Shown here: positions 43,029 through 53,178 of the stretch, piece by piece
Position numbering within the stretch: position 1 is the stretch's first letter
How the letters are laid out: each line of letters starts with the position of its first letter
Assembly (NCBI GenBank): GCA_010093685.1
Contig: MU006232.1
Location: 459,427 to 523,426, forward strand
Reading direction: 5' to 3'
DNA from: Ophiobolus disseminans
Lineage: Eukaryota; Ascomycota; Dothideomycetes; Pleosporales; Phaeosphaeriaceae
Length of the DNA: 64,000 nt
Notes under the pieces: model-generated
The model's input: only the letters and a program-made list of their open reading frames with translations
Databases searched by the model: none
What the model was told of the DNA's origin: nothing
Translations under genes and position numbers: made by a program

Positions 43029-43384
43029 ATGTGCTCGTCCTCGTTCTTCTACGAGTCCGACCCACAAGGCGAATCTTCGACGCCGCTCGGCGACGCTACG
43101 GAAAGCACAATGTCCCCAGAGTTTCCCCAAGCGACCGTGACTATCCCTGATGAGGAGAACACGGGCCTGCCAGACTGTCACGCCTACTTGCAGGAACAGG
43201 GCATCAGCAGCTTGCTTTTGATACGGATCAGTGCGTTATGGATACGCTGCAGGATGCGCATGCGAGGGGGTATGGTACTGTTATGCTCAGGGATGGGTGT
43301 GCGCAGGAGGCGGCGGAGTGGGATTGTGTGCGGAATTGGGGGTTCTTGAGTAGTTGTCGGGCGTTGGGGGAGGTGGGGCTTTGA
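43029..43384 (+). pseudogene. Isochorismatase-like hydrolase remnant with frameshift
   Basis: Two overlapping frames together read as the C-terminal half of an isochorismatase-like cysteine hydrolase. Frame A (43,029-about 43,219) ends with LPDCHAYLQEQGISSLL, the strand before the active site. Frame B (about 43,215-43,384) continues FDTDQCVMDTLQDAHARGYG, then TVMLRDGC and WDCVRNWGFLSSC. The Cys in T-D-Q-C-V is the family nucleophile position. The switch occurs without splice signals, so a small indel is the likely cause. The segment between RDGC and AQE is shortened relative to the usual ATTSP-type loop, and the N-terminal half with the first catalytic Asp was not found. I read it as a truncated, frameshifted relic; a sequencing indel is the alternative. 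Confidence 0.6.
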
Positions 43385-43590
43385 TGGGAAGGGGGTGGAG
43401 GGAATTGGGGATTTGGAGAGATAGGATGGGTCTACTCATTGTGAATTCCCCGCTAGCACGTGCATGCTTTAGCGTGTTTTCGAGTAAACACAGCGAAGCA
43501 TGCGATGCGCCCGTCGCTTGTGACACGAGCATAACACACACCGCTACATACTTGCTACCGTCGCGCATTGCCCATCATTCATATCCCACC

Positions 43591-44303
43591 ATGCCCGCCG
43601 CCACTGAGTCCAATTCGCGATCGCCATCTCCTACGCCTGCCCCACCCATCGCAGACGCACCAGGCCCACGCGCCCAAGGTCTCATCAACGTCTTCAATCA
43701 AGCCTCCAAGGCGACATTAGACAAATGCTCGGCTAAGAACTTTGCTTCATGCTTTCCTACCGCCGCACAGTACAGTCCTGAGGTGCTGGACAACTTGCGG
43801 GGGCAAATTGTAGATCAATTGGACCGAACATGGAAGACCAACTTTGACGACATTATGGAGAGAAGGAATGTCGTCAAACTGCTCAACTCGCTGGACCAAT
43901 GTATAGAGGATGCGAAACTGAGGAAGAAGCGCGCTGAGTTGAGCGCGAACGGCGGGCCCGTAGAGACGCCCATTCCGTGAGTGCCGTAACACCTCATCCA
44001 GAGTGGCAATGCTGACAGACTAGACCCCACACGCTCTCGCCCGCCGAAATCCACCTCGCGCACCTGATGCCCTACCTCGAACAGCAAGCCACCGAGATGA
44101 ACACCAAGCTCGTCGAGACGCGGCAGTCGAACACTGAGCTGCTCTCCGCCGTTGCAGCGCAACGCGCCGAGATCGAAGCGATAGTAAGAGGTCTGGAGAA
44201 TGTGATACAAGATCTGGAAGTCAGTGCGCAGATGATGGCACAGGACGAGGTGCAGGGATTGGGTCGAGAGATTAAGGAATTTGAAACTGAGATGAAGACT
44301 TGA
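43591..44303 (+). CDS. NNF1: Kinetochore protein Nnf1 (Mis12/MIND complex)
   Basis: Exons are 43591-43976 and 44024-44303 with a 47-nt intron (branch-like GCTGAC), encoding 221 aa. Exon joining reads PVETPIPPHTLSPAEIHLAHL without a break. A Pro/Ser N-terminal tail is followed by the Nnf1 core: GLINVFNQASKATLDKCSAKNFASCFP, LRGQIVDQLDRTWKTNFDDIMERRNVVKLLNSLDQ (split here only by text) and a C-terminal coiled coil ending with acidic and basic heptads. Family members of about 200 aa join Mis12, Dsn1 and Nsl1 to link inner kinetochore CENP-C to the Ndc80 complex. Length and helix order match. No regulatory element is evident. Confidence 0.85.
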
Positions 44304-45294
44304 AGCGGAGCCACTGGTTAGCATCTTCAGATATCACCTAGAGGCATCGGTAACAGTACCGGCACTCGGCGCTCAATGCTATACAGGCGATGCGACTCCC
44401 CGTCCCAAGACCCGGGAAGCAGTACGGGTTTCCTCGCCCGGCGACGCTTTAGAGGAAGTCCATGGCTGGCGCAAGACTCGGCAACTTGGCTGCAATCGCC
44501 AGTGAGTACACCAGTATTGTTGGAGTTGGGCAGCATTGCAGAGAGTCTGTGTACACGCCATATCAGGCCAATCGTGATGGTCGTGTTCAGCACAGTCCTC
44601 CTGCAGGACTCCAAACCGCATTATGGGTTGAGCTTTAAGAACCTCCACTCGCAGCACGGCTCTTGGCTTTACAGCGCAACAGTAGCTGCCCATTGCTCCC
44701 GAGAGCTGACGCTAATAGTAGAGCCGCGTCTGGAAGTTTCGGTAGCACAAGCAGATGTCCAAGACGATGCACGATGCGGTCAGTCCGCGGTTCATTTACG
44801 ACTTCAGCGCTCTGTGTTGCGTTGGTCATGCGAATAGCAAAACATCATCTACGATCTGCAGCCGCGTTCCTATTCTGCTTCCGCGTACCATGTGTCAGCA
44901 CTTTCTTCATTGCGCCTTTGCGACTCTCACAGGTACACACACTCCTTCGTCATCCTTTCACCATACCCAATTTGCAAGCACAGAATTCCTGCAGCCCATC
45001 AGCCTCAAAAAGCCGGTAGTCCGCTATTGCCGAGACGCGGGGCCCCGCGTGATACAAACCCCAGGTACTTTGATTGCTTTCGCAATATGAGACTACCGGA
45101 TTGGGAACACTCGAAACTACCACCGTGTAAAATACTCAATCTATCACAACAAAGCATGGCAGCCTCGATCGAGTCCGCGCGTGCCATGGAAGCGTGCTGC
45201 ATATAATGGAGATACGAGGACTGAGCTGGCTTTTCTGATTGTGCTTCGATTATACCTGGGATTCTGAGGGATTGCTGTCTTCTAGTTTCGCATC
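44304..45294. other. Spacer upstream of the AA9 gene
   Basis: About 1 kb without a supported gene; overlapping short frames on both strands have no motif. A TATA-like CATATAAT at about 45,199 lies some 90 bp before the AA9 ATG. Confidence 0.4.
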
Positions 45295-46090
45295 ATGAAG
45301 TTTTCTACTGCCATCTCTCTGGCTTTCGCCGCTGAAGCTGTCAACGCGGCGGTCTTGCAGGCTCGTCACTACACCTTCCCATCTACCGGCAACGGTGCCT
45401 GGACAACTGTTCGAACAACTGTCAACAAAGACTCCAACTCGGGCCTCAGCGATGTCTCCTCCGATCAGATTCGCTGCTACACCACCTCAGGCACCAGAGC
45501 ACCTCAAATCCAGAGCGTAGCTGCAGGCGGCAGCGTGAGCTTCCAGGCTTCGCCAAACATCTTCCATCCCGGCCCACTCCAATTCTACCTCGCCAAGGTT
45601 CCTGCAGGCCAGACAGCGGCGACATGGGATGGCACTGGCAATGTGTGGTTCAAGATCTATGCTGAGAAAGCGAGCGTCTCTGGCGGACAGTTGAGTTGGG
45701 CGAGCTTGAGTACGTACCGCTTCATGGTGTCGTTCGAGCTCAGGGGCTGACTATATACAGACAAGGGATCAGTCAGCGTGACTATTCCCAAGAACACGCC
45801 TTCTGGCGACTACCTGCTCCGCATCGAGCATATCGCCCTTCACCAGGCGAGCAATACGAACGGCGCCCAATTCTACATTTCTTGCGCGCAGATCAGCGTT
45901 ACTAGTGGTGGGAGCGGGAACCCCTCGCCTTTGGTGTCGTTCCCTGGCGCATACAAGAATACGGATCCTGGTATCAAGGTCAACATTTACTCCGTAAGTA
46001 ATCCAAGGTTTGAGTGAGGTTCTATATGCTGATAGGGGGCAGGGCGCGTCTTCGTACACTCCACCAGGTCCTGCTGTCTGGTCTGGTTAA
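45295..46090 (+). CDS. AA9 lytic polysaccharide monooxygenase (secreted, copper-dependent)
   Basis: Exons are 45295-45709, 45761-45993 and 46043-46090 (introns of 51 and 49 nt), encoding 231 aa. Signal peptide MKFSTAISLAFAAEAVNA. The copper histidine brace is visible: the N-terminal-type His in HYTFP (H25) and H91 in NIFHPGPLQFYLA. The third active-site His is in IEHIALHQA (H166), with Gln175 and axial Tyr177 in GAQFYISC. Family segments DVSSDQIRCY, GNVWFKIYAE, VTIPKNTPSGDYLLRIEHIA and the ending SYTPPGPAVWSG are all present. There is no carbohydrate-binding module. AA9 enzymes oxidatively cleave cellulose or related glucans outside the cell. Odd point: six residues (AVLQAR) separate the usual Ala-x-Ala cleavage site from the catalytic His, so an extra trimming step after Arg, or cleavage at a later site, would be needed to expose His. 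Confidence 0.92.
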
Positions 46091-46713
46091 GTATTCGAAA
46101 AAGCTGGTTTTGGTACCAAGCTGTTTTCTCAACCTCATGCATCCGTGCCGATGACAGTGACCAACAGCATCTGCAAATGGCGCGTTGTATGCTTGGATGT
46201 GATCTACGGACCGCAAATACTCAACCTACGTTTATTTTTCTCCAAATTGATGTCTCCTCTTTCTCCTGAGCTCTTTGCCTCCAAACTCCACATTGAGAAA
46301 GTACGAACCTTGGAAGCGGGGCAACGAACCCAACCCCACAAGATCCCGCGGACTCACTACACGTTCTTTCCTAAATCACTCCACCAATATTTGCCCACGG
46401 CATTTATCAACAGACTGCTCAAACTACTATTTTCAAGTCGGTGAGAATCGAAGCACGTCATCCGCCCAATTGTAAACAAAGCTTGCCGATGACGTTTCTA
46501 GCCGCGGCCCATGCCGCTCGCTACACCATCATGTGCCAAGTCAGGGCAGTAAAGGCAGGTGAGGGTGAGTGAATCTATAAAGGGTTAAGTGAAATCGTGT
46601 AGTGGGGCAATCCGGAGACTTCAAGATATCCTTTTCTAACACCAGAATTTTCCCTCCTACTCCTGTTACCACCAACTGTACAACCCCCTGTTTCCGCAAA
46701 TAGAGAGATCACC
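46091..46713. other. Spacer
   Basis: 3' side of the AA9 gene and promoter of the methyltransferase gene. Nothing else was recognised. Confidence 0.45.
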
Positions 46714-47620
46714 ATGGCTTCCGATGACGAACCATACTGGCTGGGCCGCGCCTCTGACGAACAAAAGCGTCTCCTCAAGCAACACGGCGTCTGGACAAAG
46801 TCAGCCCTCCCCTATCGGAAGCATACATCCGCACCCAACTCACACCCACCGCAGATCCATCGGCTACCTTCTCCACCCGTCCATCGCCTCTTCCCTCCCA
46901 GAAAACGCACGCATCGCAGACATCGCAACCGGCACAGGAATCTGGCTCAAAGACCTGGCCGACGCTTCACCCGCGACCCACTCTTTCCACGGCTTCGACA
47001 TCTCCGACGAGCAATTCCTGTCCAGCTCATCGCTGCCCCCCAACGTCTCCCTCGATTTCATCGACTTCAAGAAGCCCGTTCCCGAGGACCTGCGCGGTAC
47101 TTTCGACCTTGTCAATGTCCGCTTGATTGTTATTTCCATGGGCCCCGTGCACGTCTGGCAGGACACGCTCGCTAACCTCGTCACGCTGCTCAAGCCTGGT
47201 GGACGCATCACTTGGACCGATGGCAATTTCCTGAATGCGCGCGGCTTTCGTGGTGAAAATGCGGATTCGACGCCCGGCCATGCGCTCACCAAGGGCCAGC
47301 GACAGCTCAACAACACGCTCATGTCGCGCTTTGGATACAGCTTCCCCGACTTCACTGAGCTCTTCACTAGCGCTGGCCTTAAGGACGTTCAAGAGGATGT
47401 CATCAGCACGGACAGACTCGTCGAGCAGCGCCGCGAGTTCTCGGAGATAGGTGTTGGTGCGGTGTTTGGCGGGCTGAAGAATATGAGCAACGCGGGCGCG
47501 GAGGGGTGCTGGGATGGGGAGGAGGTGGAGAGGGTTAGGGAGGAGGCGGTAAGGGATTTGGAGAGTGGCGCGTATTTGAGGTGGGATATACATGTTGGGG
47601 TGGGGACTAAGGGCGAGTAG
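46714..47620 (+). CDS. SAM-dependent methyltransferase (class I)
   Basis: Exons are 46714-46799 and 46855-47620 with a 55-nt intron (donor GTCAGC, acceptor CGCAG), encoding 283 aa. Splicing repairs the frame and reads LLKQHGVWTKSIGYLLHPSI, typical of the fungal small-molecule methyltransferase group. Motif I IADIATGTGIWL (about 49-60) is followed by an acidic residue in FHGFDISDEQF, motif DLVNVRLIVISMG and post-motif LLKPGGRITWTDGNF. No signal peptide is present. Similar proteins occur as tailoring enzymes in secondary metabolism (for example UMTA or gliotoxin N-methyltransferase type), but there is no backbone synthase nearby, so the substrate is unknown. Confidence 0.85.
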
Positions 47621-48130
47621 AAGGGGTGTGTAGAGAGGTGCGGGCGGTGGTGTTTTGTTGTGGGAGTATCGAGAGAACGGACGTTTACACGGTATGGTAC
47701 AAGAGGAGGGTATAAACGGCCGCAGTAGACGGAGACACAGGTCCCCACTCAAGCATACCTCCTGATATATTGCTGCCATTAGACAAGGCTGAATATCCTC
47801 GCAGAAGGTCAATCGCACAAATAGTGCTCAAATCACTCATCTCCATCTTTTCTCTTTTTCTGCGACCTGTGTCTCCCCTTCTTCATCTGCCCGTTCAATC
47901 CCAAGCCTATTTCGCCAGCCCTTTTCAAATGATAATTCGACGCCACCATGTTCGCCGTCATATTGTCTCCGCGCCTGGGATCGTGATAAATAACTCCGGT
48001 CGGACGCCTGGTGTCATCATCCGCTGAGTACCACACGCGCGAAGCTAGACAGGAAGACTTGACGCATCTTGTATTGTCATATTTCGAAGGGACGAAGCTA
48101 GACAGGAAGTTAAGGCTGGTTCAAACTTAT

Positions 48131-48226
48131 ATAAGATTCTCCGCTCGTGTATTCATAAGATTGACCGCTCGTGTTTCCATAAGATTGTCCACTCGTGTTT
48201 CCATAAGATTGTCCGCTCGTGTATTC
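48131..48226 (+). repeat. Minisatellite, four 24-bp units
   Basis: Four contiguous copies of a 24-bp unit (consensus ATAAGATTGTCCGCTCGTGT plus WTYC) with one to three substitutions between copies. The unit length keeps a frame open, reading R-L-S-A-R-V-[FS]-I repeats, but there is no supporting gene context, so it is treated as noncoding. Confidence 0.85.
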
Positions 48227-48878
48227 ATTGTAAGAGTTGGAACTGTCTGTACGCTCGCGTCTCTCTCTTCGGAACGTCTATATTGGAGGGAGCAGGGGCT
48301 GGGTTTTGCCAGGTTCCAGCATATTGTCTAACTTGATTGGGATGTGTGGTTGTACCAGCGTTGGAGTTCTGTGGTGGATCAAAGGGATACCAGGCTTTCA
48401 ATGCAGAATCTAAAATTTAGTGGCTGTTAGACATCTTCAAGACACCTAAGTGACGTGCTTGAAGTGCTGATACAAGAGACAGATGCAAGATATTGAGAAG
48501 AAATCGGAATAAAACGAAAAATATGGATGACTGTACAAAGCCAAGGGTCGACTGGCTAGCTATGTACATGGCCACCAAGCATCTGCAGCATCAACTACTC
48601 AAATGCGGACTCCACCTGGGCGCAACAGAAACAAGCGCACGCCTGTGCATGTACTAGTACAAAGAAGCGTCAGGCAAGCACCTATCACGCACGTCAAATA
48701 TGGTCATAGTTTTATAACCAGGCTGTAAGAAGACATAGTAGGCGAATGCGTCCAAGATTGGTTGTGAAGCCTCGTTGTAAGTCATTGGAAGGCACACTAG
48801 ATGACACAACCCCCCAATTTTGTTCCATTATACCACAGAATGCAAAAATCTGGTTGTGCCCCAATCTTTAAAGAGTCG

Positions 48879-48921
48879 TGGCTGTGTTGGGAATTCGAGG
48901 TTCGCCCACCCAACACAGCCA
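48879..48921. repeat. Perfect 13-bp inverted repeat with 17-nt loop
   Basis: TGGCTGTGTTGGG at 48,879-48,891 and its exact reverse complement CCCAACACAGCCA at 48,909-48,921 can form a strong hairpin around the 17-nt loop beginning AATTCGAGG. It could be an RNA hairpin or the closing arms of a small element. Confidence 0.75.
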
Positions 48922-49194
48922 TCACGTATTCCAAGTTTGTCTCTACTTTTTTTTTGACGCTTTTGTGTTTTAGGTAGGTAGAGGGACTTACTTACCGATA
49001 TGTGAGACTAGTCTATTTTGTGATACCCCCATATTCGTGTATTTTTTTTCAAATAAAACCCATACCACAACAACTCGAATTCCCGGCCACAAATTGTTCA
49101 ACCTCACGACTAGCCTCACTATCAAGCAGACATCTTGCAGCCCCCTCGCACACCCTTTGTAGCGACTCAATACCCCCAGGCTGTCTCCAAAAAA

Positions 49195-49947
49195 ATGACT
49201 GAAACACTCGACTTAACGTCTCTGGAAGATGAGGACACAACTGATATCGACCGCAAGATCCTCAACTTCTTCGACAAAACACTTGCCGAAACCCTGTCCC
49301 CAGAAGCCGTCGCAAACAACATCGACAAGCTCTTCTCCGACATGCTGCTCGCCAACAAAGACAGCAACGACAAAAATGTCGCGGAAACATTCCTCTGGGA
49401 TCTATGGGGTTTGATAAACCAAATCGTCCAGGCATGGCCGACTTCAAAGCTAGAGCTCATAGTTGGAGTGCTGCAATGCCTCAAAGGGATTGATTTGGGG
49501 TACATCGATCAATGGGGTGTCGAGCGCCGTCTTTGGAAAGACTTACCCTTTTAAGGAGCCTACCTTCGGGACGACTGGCAGGGTCCAGTCGAGTACGATG
49601 ATGAAGTTCCAGAGTTGGCAGTGCAGCCATGGACACGACTTAATTCGTTTGCGGCACGGATGCTAGGAAGATCCTGGACCGAGGTCGGAGTCATGTACCT
49701 TGCAATCTGGGAGCTGAGAGATACGCTGGAAGAAGATATTGAAGGGGCGGATTTGTCGACAAGGGTTGCAGTGGTCAGCGAATGGATCCAGCATGCAGGA
49801 TCTGTGCTCTTCGATGAGATATCGAGGTGGACATCGGCAGCAGAAAGCCAAGAGAAAGGGAATGAGATGAAGCCGGGAAAAATTGTACGGAGGAAACTTG
49901 AACGCTACATTGGAGAGATGGGAGTTCTGGAAGCAAAGGCTTCATGA
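49195..49947 (+). pseudogene. DUF3632-type protein interrupted by an in-frame TAA
   Basis: From ATG 49195 (MTETLDLTSLEDEDTTDID) the frame reads WDLWGLINQIVQAWPTSKLE, then GVERRLWKDLPF and meets TAA at 49552-49554. The same frame continues as GAYLRDDWQGPVEYDDEVPE, then LAVQPWTRLNSFAARML and runs to 49947. The join KDLPF-stop-GAYLRDDW falls inside the conserved DUF3632 core (usual pattern W-x-D-L-P-x-[LF]-G), so a Leu codon TTA changed to TAA is the simplest explanation. An intron removing the stop in frame was looked for and not found. Family function is unknown; these are common fungal cytosolic proteins. Readthrough or a sequencing error are alternatives. Total length with the stop ignored is 250 residues, close to the family. 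Confidence 0.7.
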
Positions 49948-50327
49948 GATAAGTGATAAGCATGACGGCGTTGATTCGCAACAGTCTTTGGCTGCTGCGA
50001 AAACAATGGAGGAGGTAGAAGAGAGTCGACGCCAATAGCAGTTGATTGGGATCCAAGTAAAATATACTAAATCGGGAAACATGCTCCTGACTGCATAGAA
50101 TGATCGAAGGGAGCTACACGCATACGGATGACATTAATGAACGCGTTGACAGGTCTATATCATGTCTCAGTCCAGGAGTATTAACGGCGCTCTTGAGCTA
50201 TTGATGTTCGAGACCCATGAAGGATTATCTTGAACGATGTCATTTTTTAGGTTCTGAAAAACAAAACTTAGGACGTTGACGTTATTGTACAGGCGCATGT
50301 TCAAGTTCTTGAAAACCTATTCTTCGG

Positions 50328-51350
50328 CTACAGGAGTTCTAAGGATATTTGGTAGCCGCACTCTTTCGCAAGCCCTATAAGTCCGAAGATCTCATCTTTC
50401 GGATGGGCTGCCTATGCATTTTTGCAACGAGCGACAAGAGCCAGTAAAGGAGGTTGGAGTCCTTGAAACACATCGTCTCGGGTGGCGTTGATCGGAAGCT
50501 CCAGGTTCTCGAATCCGGGGGATTGAACTAGGTTGTCGAAGCCCAAATTTTCCTGCTGGCACTGTTGAAATACAAACGCCAAGTCTTTCCAAGGGACACT
50601 ATGACTGCCGTACGTCACAGTGGCTGAACGAGCGAGTGCGATTTCTTGAACGATCCAAGTTCGAGAGAACCACAAGCTCTCTAGCAAAGAAGACACAGCT
50701 CTCATTGCTGGGCCACAGGACCGCGGAAACCCATATCCTTGTCGCTCCTCTTCTGAAAGATGAGACAAGTCTCTTGCGTCTTTCCTATCTTCTTTCCTCT
50801 GCAGTGCCTCGATGAGTGTAGGGATTGTCTTCGTGCCGAGATCGCTGTGCCGAGTGCCTTCATCCAGCCACACAGTAACGCATTCGCTTCCTTGATATAT
50901 GTCCCGCATGAGTTGAACCTGACTGTTTCTTTCTGGGATGTCTTGCTGGTTAATACACACGGCGTCCGCCCAGACACGTCTCGCTACTGACAGAGACCGC
51001 ACTTGTACCAGGGCTCTGTAAAGACTCCAAGTAATCTTTAGAATCCCTTGATCCTCGATTTCGAACTCGTAGTCGAAGTATGGTGACCCCCAACAATATG
51101 AAAGCGCTTCGTATTGCGGGTCGCGGTTGATGTTAATGAGTAGTAATTTGCACAGCAGAGGTGCGTTTCTCTTGGCATGTTGAAGCTCAATTACACAAAT
51201 GTAGGTCGCAATTTCATCCGTGGGGATTGCCTCGTAGAGGTATGTGTTTTGGCTATGCTTAGAAGCTCTGGACATATCGGATTTGCGTTTGCTCGTTTCT
51301 TGTAGAAATGCTACCATGGTGCTGATGCCGTTGTAGATGGCCCGGGCCAT
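50328..51350 (-). pseudogene. HET-domain protein gene, interrupted and truncated
   Basis: From ATG 51350 (MARAIYNGISTMVAFLQE) the frame encodes a good HET domain: YEALSYCWGSP, RRVWADAVCINQQDIPERN, QLMRDIYQGSECVTVWL and WFSRTWIVQEIALAR. It stops at TAG 50412-50414 after LLALVARCKNA. The same frame goes on for 28 codons with AHPKDEIFGLIGLAKECGY, which is the conserved D-P-R-D-x-I-[YF]-x-L-L-G-L-A motif of HET proteins, then meets a second stop at 50328. The TAG could be a CAG with a C-to-T change, the RIP-type transition. The 200-400-residue C-terminal part usual for the family is missing. HET proteins trigger cell death in nonself recognition; this copy is probably inactive or acts as a short HET-only protein of 312 aa. 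Confidence 0.75.
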
Positions 51351-52161
51351 TTTTGGAAACGGAAGGCTTCTCTCCAGGAACAATCTAGCTGCAACATGTC
51401 AGAGCACAACTGAAGTGAAATGCGCTTCAGATTACTGAAGTAAATGCTAAACCGGCGAACCTAAACTTGTTCACGACATAAAGAGGCTCAGCTGACGTAC
51501 ATAATGGTCAGTAGATCGCGGTGATCAGAGCTTGGGAGGGGTCGTTGCAGTAAGGTTCCTTTGTCGCGTTGGCGGGGTGGTGGTGCACGTTCCTTTGCCC
51601 CTCTTGAAGTATAAATAGTTGTTTCCTGACCATTGCCCTTTTTCTTCCTTTCATTAGTGCTGTAACGGTTATGATGCAAGCTGCATCATACGCGGTCCAA
51701 GCTAGAGCATCAAGAATCATCGCATACAGTAAAATCCAAGATCTGTGTGAGAGTTTTCAATTCTTTCGGTATATCCAAAACGTCGATACACGAACCAACG
51801 CAATACAATGCTATCAGCCACAGCAATAGCCATGCCTCGGAGCAGGAACGACGCCTCAGCGCCTGCGTAAAATGAGGTAGGTGCAGTCTTCAGAAACAAA
51901 GATGACAAGGAGACGGTAGAGTGGTAGCTGGTGGCACACGAAGACGGACAGCCGAGAGGTAGCTGAAGAAGCAATATGTGTGTTCCGATCCAAAAGTGGG
52001 ATTATAGAGTATGCGGGGCCGGCCTGGAAGAACGCTAAACGGGACATCGAAGTAGGGCGGTGGGTATGTGGGGTAGTCGAATACCTTACGCAGCTGGGGC
52101 CCTGTAGGATGTTACAATTTTGCCCTTCAAGAGATGGCCTAGTGTTGACCGAGGCTGTTTC
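51351..52161. other. Spacer
   Basis: Promoter side of the HET remnant and 3' side of the syntaxin gene. Short frames without motifs only. Confidence 0.45.
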
Positions 52162-53178
52162 TTACGGCTTGTTCTTGTTCGTGACAACCACGACAGCAAC
52201 GATAATGGCAATAATGATGATGAGGATGATGCAGATGAGGAGGCACCACCACTTCTTCCGGTTGCGGGAACGCGCGCTGACGATTGCAGTGCCAATTTCC
52301 TCGTTGCCTTTTGTAACGTTGTCGTAAACCTCTTCGCCCTTAGTCTCGATGTTCTGGACCATAGGCTCCTGCTCCTGTACGATTCGGTCAAGGTCTTGGA
52401 AGAGCTCCGCGAGCTCAACCATCTGCCGCTCGATGTTCTGGATGGCTTCGTGGCGCTCCTTTACGTTGCGGAGAGTGGATGAGGCTTGACCGCGGCGGTC
52501 TGAGCTGAGCAGCTGGGACAATGTAAGCAAGGGCCTGAGAAGGGGGTTTTGGTGATGGGTAATACGTACAGCTTGCTGGAAGATGGGTGCGTTGGGGTCA
52601 GAAACTGCCTCCCTGACCTCTGCATCTGTGGCGTCAGGGCGCACGATGCGATACTGACGTTCAGCAGCTTGTTGTGACTCTCTCCTGAAGCTAGCTTCTA
52701 GAGTCTGGTACTTCTGCATAGTGGCCTTGAGCTTGCGGTCTGTCTTGCCTACGTGTTGCGAGGCCATGGGGTTGCCAGCTTCAGGCTGCGTCTTCAGCTT
52801 CTTTACGTCGCCGACGAGGGCACGGTAAGTTGCCATGATTCGCGTGCTTTGGCTTTCGATTTCGTGAGAGGGCATGTCTGGACGTGCAAGCGACTGTCGG
52901 AAGGCACGCTCCAGAGTATCGAGCTCCCCATCGAGCTTATCGATTTCCTGTTCCAGTGCTTTACTCAGATTACGGACTTCGTCGACATTGAGGTGCTTGG
53001 GGGTGGGGCGGTCGGAGTACCCCATCTGGCCCAACTCTACAGCCTCGCCGCCTGTGTTGTGTTAGAGACGAGTGAATCCCTGGGGATGGAGAGACATACG
53101 CGCGACATAGCTGGTGTTCTGATCGAAGTGGTCGCCGACCGACTGGTAGCCTCTGCTGTTGCCGAACTGTTCGCTCAT
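52162..53178 (-). CDS. SSO1: Plasma-membrane syntaxin, Qa-SNARE (Sso1/Sso2-like)
   Basis: Exons are 53178-53100, 53051-52570 and 52512-52162 (introns of 48 and 57 nt), encoding 303 aa. Spliced starts give NTSYVARGEAVELGQMGYSD and FQQALLSSDRRGQASS. The N-terminal Habc three-helix region is followed by the SNARE motif (KERHEAIQNIERQMVELAEL then FQDLDRIVQEQEPMVQNIE), with the zero-layer Gln in VQEQEPM. A basic patch (SRNRKKWW) and a single C-terminal anchor rich in Ile/Val, ending TNKNKP, complete it. Sso proteins pair with Sec9 and Snc v-SNAREs to fuse secretory vesicles at the plasma membrane and hyphal tip. Length and anchor match the family. Confidence 0.93.

Larger units (their letters stand above)
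47621..49194. other. Spacer with minisatellite and inverted repeat
   Basis: No supported gene in 1.57 kb. Contains a duplicated 17-mer (CGAAGCTAGACAGGAAG at 48,040 and 48,093), the 24-bp tandem repeat at 48,131 and the perfect inverted repeat at 48,879, each described separately where relevant. The cluster of repeats suggests a decayed mobile element. Confidence 0.5.

Noticed and set aside
48011..48331. Repeat-containing 106-codon frame
   Set aside because: The open frame exists because the minisatellite unit is 24 bp; no flanking coding signal or start context.
49549..49557. Programmed stop-codon readthrough in the DUF3632 gene
   Set aside because: The context TAA-GGA lacks the favoured UGA-CUA readthrough signal, so mutation is more likely; not excluded without ribosome data.
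49450..49560. Intron removing the TAA in the DUF3632 gene
   Set aside because: The only GT-AG pair tested (GTACAT to TTTTAAG, 56 nt) changes the frame and deletes the conserved WKDLP motif.
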